From NCBI RefSeq assembly GCF_016863195.1, contig NZ_BOOK01000018.1, positions 62,001 through 126,000 on the forward strand: DNA of 64,000 nt, read 5' to 3'. The notes beneath the pieces are model-generated. The model saw only the letters and a list, made by a program, of their open reading frames with translations, was not told where the DNA came from and made no database searches. This document shows positions 34,929-46,860 of the stretch, piece by piece (within the stretch, counting starts at the first letter, position 1; the number at the start of each line of letters is the position of its first letter). The position numbers and the translations under genes are program-made. Source of the DNA: Paraplanobispora takensis. Its GTDB lineage: Bacteria > Actinomycetota > Actinomycetes > Streptosporangiales > Streptosporangiaceae.

Positions 34929-35795
34929 GTGCTGGAACGGCTGAACGGGGCCATGGAGTACATCGAGCAGCATCTCGATCGGCAGATCGAGACGGCCGAG
35001 CTCGCGCGGATCGCCGTCACCTCGGAGTACCACTTCCGGCGGCTGTTCTCCGCGCTGGCCGGGATCCCGCTCTCGGAGTACATCCGCCGCAGGCGGCTCA
35101 CCGTGGCCGGGGCGCAGGTTCTCGCGGGCGAGGAGACGCTGCTCGACATCGCGACGCGGTACGGCTACGGCTCAGGTGAGGCGTTCGCCCGCGCCTTCCG
35201 CGCCGTGCACGGAGTCGGCCCCGGCGAGGCCCGGCGGTCCGGCGCGGCGCTGTACTCCCAGCCACGGATGTCCTTCCGCCTCATCGTCGAAGGGAGCAGC
35301 GGTATGCGATATCGGATCGTGGAGAAGGAACGGTTCCACCTGGTGGGCAGGAAGGCCCGCGTCCCCCTCGTCCACGAGGGGATGAACCCGGCGATCGTCG
35401 CTTTCGTCCGGAGTATCGATCAGGAGACCCTGCGACGATTGGAGAGCCTCTCCGACCAGGAGCCCCGCGGGATCGTCAACGCGAGCGACAACCTCGCCGA
35501 CAGCCGTGCGGAGGGTACGGAGCTGGACTACTACCACGCCGTGGTGACCGGCGCCGACGCGCCCGAGGACATGGAGAGCCTCACCGTCCCGGCGGGGACG
35601 TGGGCGGTCTTCGAGAGTTCGGGGCCGTTCCCGCAGGCGCTCCAGTACCTCTGGCGGGACGTGTTCACGCAGTGGTTCCCCTCCAACCCGTACCGGAGCA
35701 GGCCCGGCCCCGAGATCTCGCGCACGCGGCTCTCGCCGGACGGCAAGGAGGCGGAGGCCGAGATCTGGATCCCTGTGGAGCCGATCGGGAAGTGA
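34929..35795 (+). CDS. AraC-family regulator with GyrI-like effector domain
   Basis: A 288-residue protein. Residues 1-105 form the double helix-turn-helix of AraC/XylS regulators (IETAELARIAVTSEYHFRRLFSALAG, LLDIATRYGYGSGEAFARAFRAVHG). Residues 118-288 are a GyrI-like ligand-binding domain (MRYRIVEKERFHLVGRKARVP ... AEIWIPVEPIG). SoxS/Rob-type and BmrR-like proteins use this domain to bind drugs or lipophilic cations. GTG at 34929 is preceded by GGGAGGA. It is followed by a strong terminator, so it is transcribed alone; the target genes are unknown. Confidence 0.88.
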   Translation: MLERLNGAMEYIEQHLDRQIETAELARIAVTSEYHFRRLFSALAGIPLSEYIRRRRLTVAGAQVLAGEETLLDIATRYGYGSGEAFARAFRAVHGVGPGEARRSGAALYSQPRMSFRLIVEGSSGMRYRIVEKERFHLVGRKARVPLVHEGMNPAIVAFVRSIDQETLRRLESLSDQEPRGIVNASDNLADSRAEGTELDYYHAVVTGADAPEDMESLTVPAGTWAVFESSGPFPQALQYLWRDVFTQWFPSNPYRSRPGPEISRTRLSPDGKEAEAEIWIPVEPIGK

Positions 35796-35799
35796 TTGC

Positions 35800-35832
35800 G
35801 GGGGTGCGCCTCGTCAAGCGAGGCGCACCCCC
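35800..35832 (+). terminator. Perfect 14-bp hairpin after the AraC gene
   Basis: Arms 35800-35813 and 35819-35832 pair perfectly around a 5-nt loop, six bases after the stop codon. It is the most convincing intrinsic terminator in the window, although it lacks a U-tract. Confidence 0.85.
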
Positions 35833-35950
35833 GTGGCGTCTCCCACCCCCCCGTGTTCAGCCGGACGGATGGACGGCGGAGCGCCGTGCCGATCCGCTCG
35901 GCGTGGATGGTCGCGTGGACGCCTACAGCTCGCCGTTGATCCGGCCGCCG

Positions 35951-36535
35951 TCAATCCAGCTCGCAGTTGGTCTCGACTTCGCCGGTGCAGCGGTCGGTGC
36001 CGATACCGCCGTTGAGCCGGTCGAAGTCGAGGTTGCCGCTGAGCGTGTCGTTGCCGCCGTTGCCGTTGAGCGTGTCGTCACCGAAGCCACCGGCCAGGAA
36101 GTCGTTGTTGCTACCGCCGTTGAGGGTGTCGATGCCGTTGTTCCCGGCAAGGGTGCTGGGCAGCTTCGTGTTGTTGCGGATCGCGTCGTTCCCGGAGTTC
36201 GCGAACACGTCGACACGGTCGATCCCGCCGGCCGGGCACCTGGTCGCGGTTCCCACCTGCGTGCATCCCGGGCCGGCCGCGACCGAGCCCAGCGTGTTGC
36301 TGATGGTCACGACGGTGCCCGCCGCGTTGATGTTGATGTCGATACCGTCGGCCACCGTGCTGCCGTTGACGAGGATTCTGCCGCTGTCGAGCTGCGCGGT
36401 GACAGTGGCGGCCGCCGATGCCGGTCCGGCCAGCGTCGTGACGCCGGTGAACAGGACGGTGGCGAGTCCGAGGGCCACGCCGGTTCTCTTGAGCATGCGG
36501 CTGAGCATGCGGCGACCCGGGTTCGTGCTGAACAT
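35951..36535 (-). CDS. Small secreted RTX-like protein, paralogue of 11252-11767
   Basis: A 194-residue exported protein. The signal peptide covers about residues 1-42, ending ASAAA. It has a beta-rich domain with a Cys pair (GPGCTQVGTATRCPAG), then five glycine/aspartate nonapeptide repeats (GGSNNDFLAGGFGDDTLNGNGGNDTL). The ending is DRCTGEVETNCELD. Order of parts, Cys pair and C-terminus match the protein at 11252-11767, so the two are paralogues. The repeats should fold into a calcium-bound beta roll outside the cell. Its function is unknown. Confidence 0.85.
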   Translation of the reverse strand: MFSTNPGRRMLSRMLKRTGVALGLATVLFTGVTTLAGPASAAATVTAQLDSGRILVNGSTVADGIDININAAGTVVTISNTLGSVAAGPGCTQVGTATRCPAGGIDRVDVFANSGNDAIRNNTKLPSTLAGNNGIDTLNGGSNNDFLAGGFGDDTLNGNGGNDTLSGNLDFDRLNGGIGTDRCTGEVETNCELD

Positions 36536-36710
36536 TGTTGGTGTCCCCCTGTGGTGTCGGTTTGGGTTCCGGCACCACAGTGACGAGGACTCGTTCCCGG
36601 GTCACCGCAAAAAGACGCACAACCGAGGGGCATCGGCCTCGGGCTTCCACGGCGGATTCCGCCGAGCCCGATCCTTCGGGGAAGGACCCGCACGGGCCGT
36701 GGAACCCCGC

Positions 36711-39594
<2,884 letters not shown>

Positions 39595-39666
39595 CGCGAT
39601 GAATCGCTATGAAATGTGATAGATCCTCATAACTTCCGGCGATGTCCGCGGCACTACGATCCGGTC

Positions 39667-40650
39667 ATGCGGACCCACGAGCGCGAGATCACCGTCCCCG
39701 TCGACCTGTGCCTGCCGGACGGGCGTCTCAACCCCGAGGCGGTCGGGTGGACCCGGCGCCCGCTGCACCGCGCGAACCTGCGCGGCTGGGGCCGGGCCAA
39801 GCGCTGGGAGTACTGGGGGATCGTCACCCCCTCGCACATCGTCGGGATCGTGGCCTCGTCGCTGGACTACGCGGGCCTGCACGGCGTCTACGTGCTCGAC
39901 CGCGCCACCGGGACGGAGATCTCCGAGGACGTCGTGGTGCCGCTGGCGCGCGGGGCCGTACTGCCGGAGCGCAGCGGCGAGGGCACGGCCTCCGTCCGGG
40001 GCGGCGGCGTGACGATCGAGATCGGCCAGCGCCCGGAGGGCACCGCGCTGCGCGCGGTCGCGCCCGGCGTCGAGCTGGAGCTGGAGATGCCGCTGCCCGA
40101 GGGGCACGAGTCGCTGGGCGTGGTGATCCCCTGGGGGGACAACCGCTTCCAGTACACGGTCAAGGATGTCGGGCGCCCGGTGCGCGGGCGGCTGAAACTG
40201 GAGTCCGGGGAGCACGAGGTGAGCGAGGAGGACTCCTTCGCGGTGCTCGACCACGGCCGCGGCAAGTGGCCGTACGCGATCACCTGGAACTGGGCCGCGG
40301 GCAGCGGCCCCGGCCGGGCGATCCAGCTCGGCGGGAAGTGGACCGCCGGCACCGGCATGACGGAGAACGCGCTGTTCGCGGCCGGGCGGCTGCACAAGAT
40401 CGGTGACGAGCTGGAGTGGAGCTACGACCGGGCGGACTGGCTGCGCCCGTGGCGGATCACCGGCTCGCGGGTCGAGGCCGAGTTCCACCCGTTCCACGAG
40501 AAGAGGGCCCGTACCGACCTGGGCGTGGTGGCCAACGAGACGCACCAGTGCTTCGGCTGCTTCACCGGCCGGGCGCGGACCGACGACGGCGAGTGGATCG
40601 ACCTCGACGGCCTGACCGGCTGGGCCGAGGAGGCCCGCAACCGCTGGTAG
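39667..40650 (+). CDS. DUF2804 family protein
   Basis: A 327-residue protein matching DUF2804: N-terminal KRWEYWGIVTPSHIVGIVASSLDYAGLHGVYVLD, a central FQYTVKDVGRPVRGRLK, and C-terminal HPFHEKRARTDLGVV followed by HQCFGCFTGRA. The fold is predicted to be two beta-barrels of lipocalin or hydroxyneurosporene-synthase type; the function is unknown. A TACGAT hexamer ends 6 bases before the ATG, with no ribosome site, so the mRNA may be leaderless. It converges with the TetR gene. Confidence 0.8.
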   Translation: MRTHEREITVPVDLCLPDGRLNPEAVGWTRRPLHRANLRGWGRAKRWEYWGIVTPSHIVGIVASSLDYAGLHGVYVLDRATGTEISEDVVVPLARGAVLPERSGEGTASVRGGGVTIEIGQRPEGTALRAVAPGVELELEMPLPEGHESLGVVIPWGDNRFQYTVKDVGRPVRGRLKLESGEHEVSEEDSFAVLDHGRGKWPYAITWNWAAGSGPGRAIQLGGKWTAGTGMTENALFAAGRLHKIGDELEWSYDRADWLRPWRITGSRVEAEFHPFHEKRARTDLGVVANETHQCFGCFTGRARTDDGEWIDLDGLTGWAEEARNRW

Positions 40651-40667
40651 CCGAGGCCGCGTCAGGA

Positions 40668-41357
40668 TCAGGTGACGTCCTCCGGCGCCGTGCCGGCGGG
40701 CCCGGCGTCGGAGAACCCGGAGTCGGCGGACCCGGAGCGGGAACCGGGCAGCAGGGGGCGCCAGCCGCGTTCGACCGACCGGCGGCACCGTACGGGGTCG
40801 TCGCCCGCGCCGGCGAACAGGGCGGTCAGCAGCGGCACGCCGTGGGCGAGCGCCCGGCGGGGCAGCGGGCCGGTCGCGACCAGTGAGGCCAGTCCGTGGC
40901 CGATGGTCCAGCTCTGCGCGGCCAGCTCCAGCGGGTCGACGTCGTCGCGGAGGCGACCGGCGGCCGTGGCCCGTTCGACGCCGCGGACCAGGCGGTGCAA
41001 CGTGTCGTCCGCGGCCGCGGCGTCCTCGAGCCCGAACGCGGCGTCGAACATGACCCGGTAGAGATCGGGGCCGTCCAGGGCGTTGGCCAGGTACGCGGCG
41101 CCGAGGGCGGCCAGGTCGCGCACCGGGTCCGCCGACGGCGGGACCGCGGCGAGCCGGGCCGCCAGGCGGGTGAACCCCTCCTGGCGCACGGCCCTCCACA
41201 GACCGTCCATGCCGTCGAAGTAGGTGTAGACGGCCATGGTCGAGACGCCGGTCCCGGCCACCAGCGAGCGGAGCGTGACCGGCTCCCGGGCGGCGAGCAT
41301 CTGCGCGGCCCGGTCGATCAGCAGGGAGCGGACCGCCGGATCCTTAACCCTCACCAT
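40668..41357 (-). CDS. TetR-family repressor
   Basis: A 229-residue TetR regulator. The N-terminal HTH is AAQMLAAREPVTLRSLVAGTGVSTMAVYTYFDGMDGLWRAV. The C-terminal ligand domain (DLAALGAAYLANALDGPDLYRVMFDAAFG) is of the WHG type. It ends in a Ser/Gly-rich tail. I choose ATG 41357; an ATG 15 bases earlier is possible but would lie inside the operator. It is divergent from the RidA gene, and a 17-bp palindrome lies between them, so it probably represses both itself and ridA. Confidence 0.85.
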   Translation of the reverse strand: MVRVKDPAVRSLLIDRAAQMLAAREPVTLRSLVAGTGVSTMAVYTYFDGMDGLWRAVRQEGFTRLAARLAAVPPSADPVRDLAALGAAYLANALDGPDLYRVMFDAAFGLEDAAAADDTLHRLVRGVERATAAGRLRDDVDPLELAAQSWTIGHGLASLVATGPLPRRALAHGVPLLTALFAGAGDDPVRCRRSVERGWRPLLPGSRSGSADSGFSDAGPAGTAPEDVT

Positions 41358-41368
41358 GGCGCCACAAT

Positions 41369-41385
41369 ACATAACGTTGCTATGT
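41369..41385. promoter_or_regulatory. Palindromic TetR operator
   Basis: ACATAACGTTGCTATGT is an inverted repeat with 6 of 7 matching arm positions around a GTT centre. It lies in the short gap between the divergent tetR and ridA genes, 12 bases before the tetR start, where a TetR dimer would be expected to bind. Confidence 0.6.
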
Positions 41386-41428
41386 TCTGAGGAGTGCCGA
41401 ACCGCCTGCGCCGAACCGAGGAGCGGAC

Positions 41429-41836
41429 ATGACCGTGACGCTGGTCAACCCCGACGGACTGCCGAAGCCCGAGGTCTACCGACAGCTGTCCATCGCCACC
41501 GGGTCCAAGCTGGTGTTCCTGGCGGGCCAGGTGGCCCGCGACGCCGAGGGACGGCCGGTCGGCGAGGGAGACCTGGCCGCCCAGGTCGAGCAGGCCTACC
41601 TCAACATCGGCACCGCCCTGGCCGGGATCGGCGCGTCCTTCGACGACGTGGCCAAGCTGACCGTCTACGTCGTCGACTGGACGCCCGACAAGATGCCGCT
41701 GCTGGGGGAGGGCGTCGCACGGGCGGCCGCGAAGCTGGGCGTCGACCCGGTCAAGCCGATCACCCTGCTGGGCGTCGCGGCACTGGGCGAGCCCGATCTG
41801 CTGGTCGAGGTCGAGGCCACCGCGGTCGTCGACTGA
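41429..41836 (+). CDS. RidA family protein (enamine/imine deaminase-like)
   Basis: A 135-residue RidA/YjgF homologue with the usual order LVFLAGQVARDAEG, NIGTALAGIGASFDDVAKLTVYVVD and DLLVEVEATAVVD. The family hydrolyses reactive enamines and imines made by PLP enzymes; several subgroups lack the catalytic Arg and have other roles. Arg105 of true RidA has no clear match here, so deaminase activity is uncertain. It is divergent from the TetR gene. Confidence 0.88.
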   Translation: MTVTLVNPDGLPKPEVYRQLSIATGSKLVFLAGQVARDAEGRPVGEGDLAAQVEQAYLNIGTALAGIGASFDDVAKLTVYVVDWTPDKMPLLGEGVARAAAKLGVDPVKPITLLGVAALGEPDLLVEVEATAVVD

Positions 41837-41946
41837 CCCGGGCGCCTCGCCGGTCCTGGGAGCCTCGACGGTCCCGGGCCGTACGGCCTGCGGCCCCGGC
41901 CCGGACGGCGGGCGCGCCCGCAGGAGTGATGCTCCCGGAGTGACGC

Positions 41947-43170
41947 TCAGAGAGCGACCTTCCCCGGGATGACGACCCGGAGCAGGGTGCCCGCGCCCCG
42001 GCGGCTGTGCACCTCCAGGTGCCCGCCGAGCAGTTCGGCGCGCTCGCGCATGCCGCCCAGGCCGTAGCCGGTGGAGGCGGGAGGCCCGGCCAGGCGGGAG
42101 GGGTCGAAGCCGACGCCGTCGTCCTCGATCTCCAGCTCGACCTCGCCGTTCCGCACGGCCAGGCTGATCACGGCGGACCGGGCGCCGGAATGCCTGGCCA
42201 CGTTGGACAGGGCCTCCTGGGCGACCCGGTAGATCGCGGTCTCGACATGCTCGGGCAGGCGGACGGGGGTCAGGTCCACCTCGACCGTCAGCTGCGGGAA
42301 GGAGCGGGCGAGGCTGGCCAGGCTGGCGGGCAGGCCGAGGTCGTCGAGCACCGGGGGGCGCAGGCCCTCGATGGCGGACCTGGTCTCGGCCAGCGCGTCC
42401 TCGGCCAGCGCCCGCGCCCGCCTGATCTGCTCCGCCGCCGCGCCGGGGTCGCCCGCGGGCGGGTCCGCCTCCCGCGCGGGCCGCGGTGTGAGCGCGTCGA
42501 GGGCGGCGGACAGGTGATAGGAGAGACTGACGATGCGCTGGCTGATCCCGTCGTGGATCTCCCCGGCGAGGCGGCGCCGTTCGGCCTCCTGGGCGAGGAC
42601 GACGCGCTCGGCGAAGCGCTCCATGGCCTCCTCGCGCTCGGCCAGGCGCCGGTGCAGGCGGGCGTTCTCGATGGTCCCGGCGATCAGGCCGCCCACGGAG
42701 TGCAGGAGCTCGACGTCGGCGTAGCTGAACACCCGGCGGGCCCGGGTGTGGACGTTGAGCACGCCGACCAGGTGGCCGGGCCGGGTGGCGATCGGGACCG
42801 AGCACATCGAGGTGAAGTCCTCGCCCCGCAGCTCGGGGATGTACTTGTAGCGGGGGTCGGAGAGCTTGTCGTCGTCGATGACCACCGGCCTGCCGTAGGC
42901 CGCCACCCATCCGGCCACGCCCTCGCCGAGGTCCAGCTCGATCCGCCCGGCCAGCTCGTCGAAGGGCGGGGTGGCGCCGCGCAGGACGAGCCGCCGGCCG
43001 GTGTCGTCGAGGAGGTGGACGAAGCAGATGTCGGTCTCCGTCGTCTCGGTGACCAGCGCGGCCACGCCCTGGACGATCTCCCCGAGGTCGAGCCCCGTGG
43101 AGATCGTCTCGATGATCCGGGAGAGCAGCCTGGCCTCCCGCTCGGGATCGGTCAGCCCGAGGCGGCTCAC
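41947..43170 (-). CDS. GAF-domain sensor histidine kinase (NarL-type system)
   Basis: A 407-residue cytoplasmic kinase. Residues 15-175 are a GAF domain (VTETTETDICFVHLLDD, GVAGWVAAYGRPVVIDDD). The HisKA_3 helix has the phospho-His in LAGEIHDGISQR. The HATPase domain shows QEALSNVARHS, DDGVGFDP and GYGLGGMRERAELLGG. No membrane spans are seen, so it senses an internal signal, possibly a small molecule or redox ligand. Its GTG start overlaps the response-regulator stop (GTGA), so the pair is co-translated. Confidence 0.92.
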   Translation of the reverse strand: MSRLGLTDPEREARLLSRIIETISTGLDLGEIVQGVAALVTETTETDICFVHLLDDTGRRLVLRGATPPFDELAGRIELDLGEGVAGWVAAYGRPVVIDDDKLSDPRYKYIPELRGEDFTSMCSVPIATRPGHLVGVLNVHTRARRVFSYADVELLHSVGGLIAGTIENARLHRRLAEREEAMERFAERVVLAQEAERRRLAGEIHDGISQRIVSLSYHLSAALDALTPRPAREADPPAGDPGAAAEQIRRARALAEDALAETRSAIEGLRPPVLDDLGLPASLASLARSFPQLTVEVDLTPVRLPEHVETAIYRVAQEALSNVARHSGARSAVISLAVRNGEVELEIEDDGVGFDPSRLAGPPASTGYGLGGMRERAELLGGHLEVHSRRGAGTLLRVVIPGKVAL

Positions 43171-43826
43171 CGGAACACCCCCTCGCGCAGGGCGGTGGCC
43201 ACCGCCGTGACCCGGTCGTTGACGCCGAGCTTGCGGTAGATGCCGCGGGTGTGGCTCTTGACGGTCTCCTCGCTGACCGTCAGGCGGGCCGCGATCCCCT
43301 TGTTGGTCAGCCCGGACACCATCAGGGCCAGCACCTCGCTCTCGCGCTGGGTGAGGCCCAGGTGGGCGCCCGGCCAGAACTCCCCGGCGTGCAGCCGGGC
43401 CGCCGACAGGGCGATGCGGCCGGCCAGCATCGGCGCGATCAGCACCTCGCCGGCGGCGATCCTGGTCAGGGCGCCGACCAGCTCCGCGCCGGTCACGTCC
43501 TTGAGCAGGAACCCGGAGGCGCCGAGCCGCAGGGCCTGGTAGACGTACTGCTCGTCGTCGTAGACGGTCATGAAGACGACCAGGCAGCCGGGGCGGGCGC
43601 GCAGGATCCGCGCGCACGCGTCCAGGCCGCTCTCGCCGCGCAGCCGTACGTCGAGCAGGACCAGATCGGGCTCGTGGGACAGGACCGCCTTGACGGCCCC
43701 GTCGGAGTCGCGGGCCTCCGCGACGATCTGCACCTGGTCCCGGTAGGACCCCAGCATGGCCCGCAGGCCGTCGTGGACCATCTCGTGGTCGTCGACGGTC
43801 ACCAGCCGGAGGGGCGGACTCCTCAT
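43167..43826 (-). CDS. NarL/LuxR-type response regulator
   Basis: A 219-residue response regulator. The receiver domain has the acidic pocket VTVDDHE, the phospho-Asp in PDLVLLDVRL, and the Lys in FLLKDVT. The C-terminal LuxR helix-turn-helix reads LTQRESEVLALMVSGLTNKGIAARLTVSEETVKSHTRGIYRKLGV. It is encoded just ahead of the GAF histidine kinase with a 4-base overlap and is its partner. The ATG at 43826 has no good ribosome site; an in-frame start 51 bases upstream is less likely. Confidence 0.92.
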   Translation of the reverse strand: MRSPPLRLVTVDDHEMVHDGLRAMLGSYRDQVQIVAEARDSDGAVKAVLSHEPDLVLLDVRLRGESGLDACARILRARPGCLVVFMTVYDDEQYVYQALRLGASGFLLKDVTGAELVGALTRIAAGEVLIAPMLAGRIALSAARLHAGEFWPGAHLGLTQRESEVLALMVSGLTNKGIAARLTVSEETVKSHTRGIYRKLGVNDRVTAVATALREGVFR

Positions 43827-43956
43827 GCGCCAAAGGTACGAAAAATGATGGCGTTTAAGGATCCCCCGGTACCTCACCCGGTTGGGGGAGGGCGGTTACC
43901 GGATCGCGACATACCGTCCGGGTGACGCCCCCCACCTTGCGGAAGTGAGACAGCCG

Positions 43957-44898
43957 ATGCCTCACAAGCTGATGCGGATGCGCCGGGCAGAGTCGTTGCG
44001 GCCCGCCATGCTCGCGATCGCCGGTGACAGCGCGGCGGGGAAGACGACCATCACCCGCGGCCTGACCGAGGCGCTGGGAGCGGACCGCAGCACCGCGGTC
44101 TGCGTGGACGACTATCACCGCTACGACCGGGCGGAGCGCAACGGGCTGCCGCTCACCCCGCTCCACCCCGCCTGCAACCACGTGCAGATCATGGAGCAGC
44201 ACCTGCAACTGCTGGCGATGGGCCAGCCGATCCTCAAACCCGTCTACGACCACCGCGACGGCTCCCTGGTACGGCCCCGCCTGGTCGAACCGCGCGACCT
44301 GGTGATCGTGGAGGGGCTGCTCCCGCTCCACACCAAGCTGGCCAGGGCCTGTTTCGACGTGACGGTCTATCTCGATCCGCCGGAGCCGATCAGGCGCGAG
44401 TGGAAGATCACCAGGGATGTCCACCGGCGCGGCTACACGCGGGAGCAGGTGCTGGCCGAGCTGGCCGGGCGCGAGGCGGACTCGGCGGCCTTCGTCCGCC
44501 CCCAGCGGCGGGAGGCGGACATCGTGGTCCGCTTCGAGCCGATCGAGGGCCGCGAGGACCGGTCGCTGTCGGCGACGCTGCTGCTCCGGCCCACGATCCG
44601 GCACCCGAATTTCGCCCAGATCCTGTCCAGGGCGACCACCTCGGCGGTCCATCTCAAGCTCACCCGCGACTCCGACGGCGGGCCGGTGGACGCCCTGCAC
44701 ATCCACGGGTACGCCGACCCGCTGGAGGCCGACGTCGTGGCCAAGGCGATCTGGCACGACCTGGGCGTGCCCGAGCCGCTGCCGGTCTGCCTCGGTCTCA
44801 TGGAGGACGGCTCGCGCAACGAGCCCCTGCGGATCACCCAGCTGATCCTGCTGCACCACCTGATCCGCGCGGGGGTGTGGCGTCTGCCCGACGAGTGA
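43957..44898 (+). CDS. prkB: Phosphoribulokinase
   Basis: A 313-residue P-loop kinase. Walker A is AIAGDSAAGKTTITRG. Next come VCVDDYHRYDRAERN, the PRK substrate motif with HPACNHVQIMEQHL, then KPVYDHRDGSL and VIVEGLLPLHT. It phosphorylates ribulose 5-phosphate to ribulose 1,5-bisphosphate, the substrate of RuBisCO. It lies 5 kb from rbcLS and is not in an operon with it. It belongs with the bacterial phosphoribulokinases rather than uridine kinases by length and motifs. The start at 43957 is chosen for GGAAG upstream; an in-frame upstream start at 43882 exists. Confidence 0.9.
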   Translation: MPHKLMRMRRAESLRPAMLAIAGDSAAGKTTITRGLTEALGADRSTAVCVDDYHRYDRAERNGLPLTPLHPACNHVQIMEQHLQLLAMGQPILKPVYDHRDGSLVRPRLVEPRDLVIVEGLLPLHTKLARACFDVTVYLDPPEPIRREWKITRDVHRRGYTREQVLAELAGREADSAAFVRPQRREADIVVRFEPIEGREDRSLSATLLLRPTIRHPNFAQILSRATTSAVHLKLTRDSDGGPVDALHIHGYADPLEADVVAKAIWHDLGVPEPLPVCLGLMEDGSRNEPLRITQLILLHHLIRAGVWRLPDE

Positions 44899-44952
44899 TC
44901 CCGCCGGGCGGGTGGCCGGGCCGGATCGGTGGCCGGGTCACCCGTCGCGGTC

Positions 44953-45786
44953 TCACGCGTCCCAGTCGACGGCCAGCTTCTGCGGGTCCTCCGCGGCGAT
45001 CCGCACGGGCAGGCGGGTGCCCGGCAGGGTCCGGTGCAGGTGGGCCGCGGGCACGCGGTGGCCGATCCGCACCTCGTACGGCGCGCGCCCCCCGTCCGGG
45101 GTCACCCGCAGCACGAACCCCACGATCGGGTCGCCGTTGTCGGCGGTCATGCCGTCCATGGAGAAGGTGCCCAGCACCGTGGCGGCGCCCGGCAGGCCCC
45201 GGGCGATCAGCTCGGCCGCGGACAGGTGCTCACCGGTCTCCGGGACGCCGTGACCCGGCGCGCGGCTCCAGTCGATCGCCAGCCGGTGCGGGGCGGCCGG
45301 GTCGACCCGCACCGACAGCAGGGCGCCGGGCAGCACGGCCCCCACCAGCAGCCGGGGGAGGGTCTCGCGGTGCGGGAGCCGGTAGGGCGCCGCGCCGTCG
45401 CGGTGCACCTCCAGCTCGAAGGCGACCAGGGGCAGGTCGTTCACGGTCACCCCGGTGTCCGTCATCGAGATCACCACGGCGGTCGCGGACGTGCCGGAGG
45501 CGAGCAGGTCGTCGTTCCCCCGCGCCATGTCCTGCGCCATGGTGAAGATCCCCTTGAGCCCGGGGCCCGCCTGCGCCTCGAACATGGACATCGCCTGGCC
45601 GAAGGCCGCGGTGTGGAAGGACCACGCCGCCGCGAAGGACCCCGACATCAGCAGGATCATCCCCGAGACGAAGGCCGGCACCGCCCAGCCGGGCATGGGC
45701 CACATGGTCATCCCGGTGATCCCCGCGACGAGCAGGGCGGCACCGCCCGCCGAGATGCCCAGACCAATCCTCTTCATCGGCCTCAT
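44953..45786 (-). CDS. Membrane-anchored protein with duplicated soluble domain
   Basis: A 277-residue protein with two N-terminal membrane spans (about residues 8-28 and 33-53). The rest holds two similar units of about 75 residues: one ends in LLSVRVDPAAPHRLAIDW and the other in RLPVRIAAEDPQKLAVDW. Each contains a DG/AP-Y and LP-G pattern. This is an internal duplication, most likely of a small beta-barrel (DUF3592-like in appearance). I do not recognise a named function. It converges on the phosphoribulokinase gene and diverges from the universal stress gene. Confidence 0.6.
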   Translation of the reverse strand: MRPMKRIGLGISAGGAALLVAGITGMTMWPMPGWAVPAFVSGMILLMSGSFAAAWSFHTAAFGQAMSMFEAQAGPGLKGIFTMAQDMARGNDDLLASGTSATAVVISMTDTGVTVNDLPLVAFELEVHRDGAAPYRLPHRETLPRLLVGAVLPGALLSVRVDPAAPHRLAIDWSRAPGHGVPETGEHLSAAELIARGLPGAATVLGTFSMDGMTADNGDPIVGFVLRVTPDGGRAPYEVRIGHRVPAAHLHRTLPGTRLPVRIAAEDPQKLAVDWDA

Positions 45787-45948
45787 CGAGGTTCTCCAGT
45801 CCCATGTGTACGTCGTGTCATCGTGACGGCGTAAGAGAACCGGAGATCGCTTTCACACCGGTTGCATCCCGATTGCGGGTGCTCCGGGGGCGGGACGGCG
45901 CGCGCCCGCGGCCGGGGACGACCTGGGATGGCCGGTATCCGGCTGGGT

Positions 45949-46860
45949 ATGGGCCATCACATGACGCATGTGGTGGTGGGAGTGGACGGGTCCGCGGACG
46001 GGCTGCGGGCCGTGGAGTGGGCGGCGCGCGAGGCCTCGCGCCGGGGCCTTCCCCTGCGTGTGGTGCACGCCGTGTACGCATGGCTGCACTCCCCGGCGGA
46101 GGCGGGGGTCGAGGAGGTGCGGCAGTGGCTGCTGGAGGGCGGGCGCGAGCTCACCGCCCGCTCCGTGGCGCACGCGCGGGAGTGCGCGCCGTACGTGGAG
46201 GTCGTGGACGCCGTCATGACCGGCGATCCCGCCGCGGTGCTGATCGCCGAGGCGGAGGCGGCGGAGCTGCTCGTGGTCGCCTCGCGGGGCACCGGCCGGA
46301 TCTCCGGCCTGCTGCTGGGGTCGGTGGCCCTGAAGGTCGTCTCGCGCTCCTCCTGCCCGGTGGTGGTGGTACGCGGTCCGGTGGAGCCGCACAAGACGTT
46401 CGACGAGGTGGTCGTCGGCGTGGACGGCTCGCCGGAGAGCACCGGGGCGCTCAGGTTCGCCGCCGCGGAGGCGTCGCTGCGCGAGGCGCGGCTGCGGGTG
46501 ATCCTGGCGTGGAACCTGGCCACCCCGGCCGCCGAGACGATGCCCGCGCTGTTCACCGAGATGGGTGCGATCGAGGAGGCCTGGACCCGCGTCCTCGACG
46601 AGGCGGTGGGCACCGTCGCGCTGAGCCGCCCGGAGCTGGAGGTCGTCCACCAGGTGGTGGCCGGCCATCCGGTGCAGGCGCTCATCGACGCCTCGGAGGC
46701 GGCCGACCTGGTCGTCGTCGGGTCACGGGGCAGGGGCGCGCTCGCCGGGTTCGTCCTGGGCTCGGTGAGCCACGGGGTCCTGCACCACGCCCACTGCCCG
46801 GTGGCCGTGGTCGGATCGCATGTCGACGCCGCCCGGATCGAGGACGAACGGGCCGCCTGA
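45949..46860 (+). CDS. Tandem universal stress protein
   Basis: Two UspA domains in a row make about 303 residues. Each begins with VVVGVDGS (residues 6 and about 148). Each ends in the ATP-binding pattern G-x2-G-x9-G-S: SRGTGRISGLLLGSVALKVVSRSSCPV and SRGRGALAGFVLGSVSHGVLHHAHCPV. Tandem Usp proteins bind ATP and are induced under starvation, hypoxia or antibiotic stress in actinobacteria. The exact start is open: ATGs at 45928, 45949 and 45961 are in frame. Confidence 0.92.
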   Translation: MGHHMTHVVVGVDGSADGLRAVEWAAREASRRGLPLRVVHAVYAWLHSPAEAGVEEVRQWLLEGGRELTARSVAHARECAPYVEVVDAVMTGDPAAVLIAEAEAAELLVVASRGTGRISGLLLGSVALKVVSRSSCPVVVVRGPVEPHKTFDEVVVGVDGSPESTGALRFAAAEASLREARLRVILAWNLATPAAETMPALFTEMGAIEEAWTRVLDEAVGTVALSRPELEVVHQVVAGHPVQALIDASEAADLVVVGSRGRGALAGFVLGSVSHGVLHHAHCPVAVVGSHVDAARIEDERAA

